From Cycas panzhihuaensis (Eukaryota; Cycadophyta), in NCBI GenBank assembly GCA_023213395.1, contig CM041465.1:48057741-48121740 (forward strand): a stretch of 64,000 nucleotides of DNA, in the 5' to 3' direction. Position numbers and translations under genes: made by a program. The first letter of the stretch is position 1; each line of letters opens with the position of its first letter. Of this stretch, positions 59,250 through 64,000 are shown piece by piece. Below the pieces are notes generated by a model, which was not told the origin of the DNA, ran no database searches, and saw only the letters and a program-made list of their open reading frames with translations.

Positions 59250-60560
59250 TAAGAGAAAGCCTCAAAACTAGATGAGAAAACTACCACACAAATGGAGAAA
59301 GTTGAAAATGAAAGTAAATTTAATTATGCATTGGGGTTCATACATATATTTGTCAGTGGGTCTTTAGTAGAAAATATCAAAAAAGGCCTAGACACCCAAA
59401 AAGGTATGGGACTCAATTATTTTTATCTTTGAAATAGAAAAAGATACAAGAATAATGCCACTAAAGAAAATTATACAACCTAAAAATGATAGGTTCTTTA
59501 ATAAAACATCTTTAGGTAGTTAAAAGCATAAGCAATCAATTAGAAAACATTAGAGAAGATCTATAAGATAAAGATCTTATTATAGTTGTGTATAGAAGCA
59601 TGTCAAGTAAGTTCAGTAACTTTGTATCAAGTTTTTATCTAGAAGATAAGGTAGGGAAAACTATTTTTAATGAACTAGAAGCATTACTTCTTCAACATAA
59701 ATAGTTCTTAGTGGGTAATATAGGAGAATCCTCACGAGCGTTCTCAACTAAGTTGAAAGCGAAGAAAATTCTTAAAGAACCTCAATAGTAATCACATTCA
59801 ACTAAAAAATCTTAACAAAAATTATACTTTTATTATAATAAGCCATATCATTTCAAAAAGAATTATAAGAAATGACATGTTGATTTGAAAAAAAAGAAAG
59901 ATGACATCTTTTTGATGATGAGTCATCCATTTCATTTTAAATTGGGAAGAAACTCTTCTTAGTAACAACTTATAATTATTCAAGAGATGCATGGTATATT
60001 AATTTAAGAGCTTATAAATACATAATAAGTAGGATTAATTGGTTTAAACATATGTGGGAAGTAGTTGACTATCCTATTATATTAGGAAATAATATAATAC
60101 TCAGGGTCGAGAGGATAGGAGTGGTCCCATTCATTACATCTAATAAAAAACTTATTACATTAAAAATGTAATTTATGTCTTAGGACTGAAAGTAAATTCT
60201 ATTTTAGTCAATCAGATTAAAGACAATGGGATGATTGTTCTATTCAAAGCTGGAAAGATAATAATCACTGATTATAAAGGCAAAATGGTCATAGAGGGAG
60301 TAGGAGAAAACCATCTTTATAGGCTCTTAGGTAAGTCTATAAATCAAAGGGTATATTTGACTATAGGGGTAGCAAATAAGATCCATCTATGGCATGAAAG
60401 GTTGGGACATCTGCATTTCCCTAACCTTTAGTTAACGAAGAAGCTGAATATAGTACATAATCTTTCAAAATTTAAAGCAAGAAAATAACTTTATGATCTT
60501 TATATCAATAAGAAGCAACATAAGGAAAGGTTTTCAAAGGGTAAGTGATCCAAATTTAAA
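59250..60560 (+). pseudogene. C4: Ty1/copia gag-protease-integrase fragment
   Basis: Plus strand. Gag at about 59400-59900 follows the plant copia pattern (gag domain with frequent stops, then a decayed zinc knuckle YNKPYHFKKNYKKR near 59840-59880). The protease region near 59990 reads AWYINLRAYKYI, with the WxxDSGA active site lost, then LGNNIILRVERIG. From 60231 it gives LYRLLGKSINQRVYLTIG and HLWHERLGHLHFPNL, the GAG-pre-integrase zinc region. It closely resembles C1. The match ends near 60550, where G3 sequence may begin. Confidence 0.75.
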
Positions 60561-60689
60561 TGGAAAAGTAATGACTTAATCCAATTAAAACAAATCCAGA
60601 ATAAATTTACAATAATATTATATTATTTTGAAGATATTTAAAATTTCTCTTACAAAATTGCTTATGTTTGTGCTCTTTTTAGCATGAAA

Positions 60690-61850
60690 AAGGACTGCTA
60701 CAACAAATTGGGAGAGAATAACTGAGTGCCAGATGCTTTTTGAGTTGCTGCACATTCTTTGGAACCACTGTTACTGAAGTTTGCATGGAGTTTTGGTTGC
60801 CGATAACCAAAAGAATCATTTTCTTGGAGAAGAATTCTACTGGCATCTCTTTCTTGGACTACTGCGACTACTATTTTCCTCCCTCAGCTGCAACTTCACT
60901 TTCTTGAGCTCCTTCACTATCCTTATGAATGGATTTAGGCACTGCTCTATCGCTCCTTATGTACTTCTGTTTCGTTTTCTCTCCTACGTAGAATTTTCTG
61001 TCTTGGAGTTGTTCTTCCTTTCTGGGAAGTAATTTTTGAAGAACTTTCCTTGAATCTCGCTCCTTGGACTGTGTCTATGGCTACTGGCATCCTCTCTCAT
61101 CCACTCTTCTCCTCTGTGAAGAGATCTCGCTTCTTAAAAACTCCACAATATGTAGTTTTCTTTCTATAACATTTTTTCCATTTCGTAGTTCTTCAACGGA
61201 TTCATAATAGCTAACGAAATCTTGCTTAAATCTATGTAATTAAGAGGTTTTCCTCTTTAATTGTGTAGAGGACACGTGATAGGAGATTCTCCTAAAATTT
61301 TGTGTGAAACAGACTTCGTTTTCCCTACCAAAATTGCTGCCATTTTCTAAATTTCCCATTTTCTATTTTCCGCAGTCCGTGGAGTTGCACCTGCAGTCAG
61401 CAGGGTTACGCCTGCAGTCTGCAAGGTTGCATCTCAGTTAGCAAGGTTGCGTCTCAGTCAACAAGGTTGCACCTGCAGTCTGCAAGGTTGCATCTTAATC
61501 AATAAGGTTGCACCTGCAGTCAGCAGGGTTACGCTTGTAGTCCGTAAGGTTGCGTCTCAATTAGTAGGGTTATGCTTACAGTCCACAAGGTTATGTCTCA
61601 GCCAGTAGGGTTGCATCTACAATTAGTAGGGTTGCACTTCAATCAACAGGGTTGTGCCTACAAATTTCATGGTTGCAGTTCGTTGCACTTATAGACTAGT
61701 CGATCACTTAGTTGCAGTTGCGATTGCACCTTTTAAAGATTTGAAAAACAGACCAGAACTCTCCTTTTTTAGGAGTTCATGGCCTTATGAACTTTATAAT
61801 TGTAGATGAGGGAATTTTATTTTCCCTATCTCCTTATTATACCATTTTGC
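60690..61850 (-). repeat. G3 probable 3' LTR (borders approximate)
   Basis: Lies between the C4 fragment and the end of G3 pol. It has higher GC than its surroundings and no coding. A TG at about 60697 (TGCTACAACAAATTGG) may be its outer end; its inner end near a purine-rich tract (about 61790-61845) is unclear. The partner LTR is outside the window. It contains the tandem array at 61383-61690. Confidence 0.5.
61383..61690. repeat. 20/21-bp tandem array in the G3 LTR region
   Basis: About 14 units beginning GGTTGC or GGTTAC, alternating roughly between a 21-bp form (GGTTGCACCTGCAGTCTGCAA) and a 20-bp form (GGTTGCATCTCAGTTAGCAA), which suggests a higher-order unit near 41 bp. The core GTTGCACCTGC resembles that of the G2 arrays. 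Confidence 0.88.
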
Positions 61851-61865
61851 CTTACTAGGTACTTT

Positions 61866-63240
61866 TCATTTTTCTATAATTTTGAAGGACTCGATTATGC
61901 CTCTTCGAGTCTTGATCTGCTTCCTTTGAAGAATGCAATCATTTTGCATTGGTTCCTCTTTCTCTATTCGCAACTCCTCTAGATTTGGTAAGAGTGGAAC
62001 TCCGTCTTCATCTTCATCCAACATGGATGGATTGAACATGTTCAGATTTTTAACATTCACTATGGAATACATCTTCATAAATTCTAGAAGTTCAAGATGG
62101 AAAGCATTTTCCCCAATCTTCTTCAAGATTGTAAAAGGACCATATCGTATAGACTTTAGCTTTTTGCCTTCACCTTGCAATCTTTTCTTACTGAAGTGCA
62201 ACCAAACTCTATCTCCTTCCTTAAAGGAATGATTGGTTCTATGTGCATCATACTGCTATTTATATCTCTGTTGAGATTTTTGAAGCTATTCTTCAACTTG
62301 TTGATGGATTTTTCTAATTCTTTCTAAGCATCTTTGTGCCTTTTCATCTCCTTCTTCCTCTTTTCCATTTCTTGCAGAAAGTTGAGTAGAAAGCTCTAGA
62401 TCAAAAGGACTTGCAGGCAGAATTCCCAAACATACCTCAAATGGTGATTTCTGGGTTGAGCTATGGATAGCTCTATTGAATGCAAATTGCAAGTATGGGA
62501 GACTTTCATCCCAAGTCTTAGGATGCTTGGCATTGTATCCTCATAATAGTTGTACCAGTGTCCTATTAACAACTTCAGTTTGACCGTCTATTTGAGGATG
62601 AAAAGCCATGCTCATCTTTAGCTTTGCATCCATCATTTCCCAAAGTGTTTACCAAAAATCACTCAGAAATCTATTGTCTTGATCAGAAATGATTGAGTTG
62701 GGAAGTCCAAAATACTTCCAAACATGTTGGAAAATTAATCTAGCCATGTCTTCTCCTATATGTGTCTTTTTACAGGGAGTCAACATCACTATTTTACTAA
62801 ACTGATCAACAACTACAAACAAATAATCCATACCATTTTTGGTTCGTGGTAGTCCTCCCAGGAAATCCATGGAGATACTCTCCCACGGTCGTGACAGAAC
62901 AAGAAGTGGAATGTACAATCTAAACTTCTTATTGGTTGACTTTGATGTGCTACATAATGTACACCCTCATACCATTGTAGTCACATCTTGCTATATATTT
63001 GGCTAATATATATATTACTACAAGTTTAGCAATGTCTTTCCCACTCCAAAGTGTCTTGCAGCTCGAGAGGTGTGAGCTTCTCTTACCCACTTCATTCGGT
63101 CTGCATGCTTTGGAATGCAAAGCTTGTCTTGCTTGAAAAGAAGGCTATCTTTCAGCTAGAAATCAACAACTACTTTTCCTTGTTGTAGCTACTCAAAGAT
63201 AGGCTTGAGTGCCTCATCTTTCCAGTACAAATCAACATAT
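61866..63240 (-). pseudogene. G3 chromovirus integrase (IFG7-like)
   Basis: Minus strand. The zinc-binding module near 62960-63110 has REAHTSRAARHFG and CTLCSTSKS. The core at 62649-62918 reads WESISMDFLGGLP, FVVVDQFSKIV and FGLPNSIISDQDNRF, giving both Asp residues. The Glu region near 62560-62600 lies in a broken part. Then NRAIHSSTQKSPFEV (62286-62492) and a C-terminal part open for 111 codons (61866-62201: IRYGPFTILKKIGENAFHLEL, MYSIVNVKNLNMF). The tail resembles conifer IFG7. Only a few stops, so this is the youngest coding element here. Confidence 0.85.
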
Positions 63241-64000
63241 TCATTATGGCAGAAAGGTTGAAATTGCATAGCTACCAACAAACTAAAAATACCTTGTTGT
63301 TGAGGAGATCTAGATAGCAAGTTTACAATTTTATTCGTTGTTCCTTTCTTGTACTTAACCACGATGTGAAGCTACTGCAAATAGGACATCCACTTCATGT
63401 GCCTAGCTTGCTACAATTTGGACTGAGTCTGCAAGAATTGCAAAGGCTTATGGTTGGTATGGATGGCCACTTCTTTTTCCAACAAATATGGTCTTTAATG
63501 CTTCACTGCTTGGTGCAATGCATAGAGCTCCTTATCATAAGTTGGATAGTTTATGACAGCTCCATTAAATGTCTCTAAATGGAATGCTATCAGTTTTCCT
63601 TCTTGCTTCAATACTGCTCCCATGGCATAACTTGAAGCATCAGTCTCCAATTCAAATAGTTTCTGTAACGAGGGTAAAGCTAACACTGGTGCCTCATAAT
63701 TTTTCTGCTTTAAAAGCCTGAAAGCTGTTTCTTGTTCATTCTCCCAATGAAACTTTACATGTCCTCCTATTAATGCATGAAGAGGTGTTATAATTTGAGA
63801 GAATTTGAAAATAAATCTTCTTAAATATTGATATGTACCAATGAAACTTCTTACCTCTGTGGTTGTCTTCGGTGTGGGCCAATTGAGAATGACTTTAATC
63901 TTTACTCGGTCAATCTTCAATTCTCTTCCTCTAGCCATGAAACCTAAGAAGATGAGAGATTGCTCTCCAAACTTGCACTTCTTTAGATTTAGTTTCAACT
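63241..64000 (-). pseudogene. G3 RT C-terminus and RNase H (cut by window edge)
   Basis: Open from 63998 to 63495 on the minus strand: LNLKKCKFGEQSLIFLGF, IGTYQYLRRFI, LHALIGGHVKFHW, then RNase H LETDASSYAMGAVLKQ and YDKELYALHQAV. This order is standard for chromovirus RT connection and RNase H, and the DASSYA active site is intact. Downstream RNase H text near 63250-63490 is broken by stops. The catalytic palm of RT lies outside the window. Confidence 0.87.

Noticed and set aside
61933-62232. Plus-strand open frame of 99 codons
   Set aside because: Shadow of the G3 integrase C-terminus on the opposite strand.
1-64000. Endogenous plant pararetrovirus (caulimovirus-type) sequence
   Set aside because: All RT regions sit with integrase or LTRs of Ty1/copia or Ty3/gypsy type; no movement-protein or coat motif was seen.

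Overview
This window looks like intergenic heterochromatin from a very large plant genome, most likely a seed plant and possibly a gymnosperm. The right-end Ty3/gypsy integrase ends like the conifer IFG7 lineage, but that comparison is from memory and the species cannot be named. I found no host gene, tRNA, rRNA or CRISPR array. Almost everything recognisable is LTR retrotransposon, most of it old. Reading frames are broken mainly where a Gln, Trp or Arg codon would be expected, as C-to-T decay of methylated DNA produces.

The left two thirds is a nested stack. The outer element is a plus-strand Tat-type Ty3/gypsy retrotransposon. Its pol is spread over 1831-3068, 7616-8144, 33833-34991 and 40364-41003. 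Three minus-strand elements interrupt it. N1 (3069-7615) is a coding-poor, copia-type LTR element with a perfect ATACA target duplication. C1 (about 8145-33832) is a Ty1/copia element. C2 (34992-40363) is another Ty1/copia element. C1 is itself split in its integrase by T2 (10662-31016), a 20 kb plus-strand Tat/Ogre-type element with 3.1 kb LTRs. T2 is in turn split by G1 (19528-about 25162), a minus-strand chromovirus. Bases 1-1830 are the end of an LTR distantly related to that of T2. It is richer in GC and CpG and so is probably younger.

T2 is the most unusual element. It keeps gag, protease and a second (archaeal-type) RNase H, but I find no RT, first RNase H or integrase. That space holds a decayed antisense gene resembling the plant mobile domain family, with a coiled-coil tail, and G1 landed inside it. 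T2 therefore looks non-autonomous.

From 43.6 kb to 53.1 kb lies G2, a minus-strand gypsy element with a perfect TTCAT duplication. Its LTRs carry a 21-bp tandem repeat (10 units in one, 8 in the other), which accounts exactly for the 42-bp difference in LTR length. Downstream of its integrase is an extra sense-strand gene of about 1.6 kb that I do not recognise.

The right end (53-64 kb) holds AT-rich unassigned DNA, a copia remnant whose LTR is flanked by internal sequence on both sides (C3), a plus-strand copia gag/protease fragment (C4), and the 3' half of a fairly intact chromovirus (G3). The LTR region of G3 carries a 20/21-bp tandem repeat whose core resembles that of G2.
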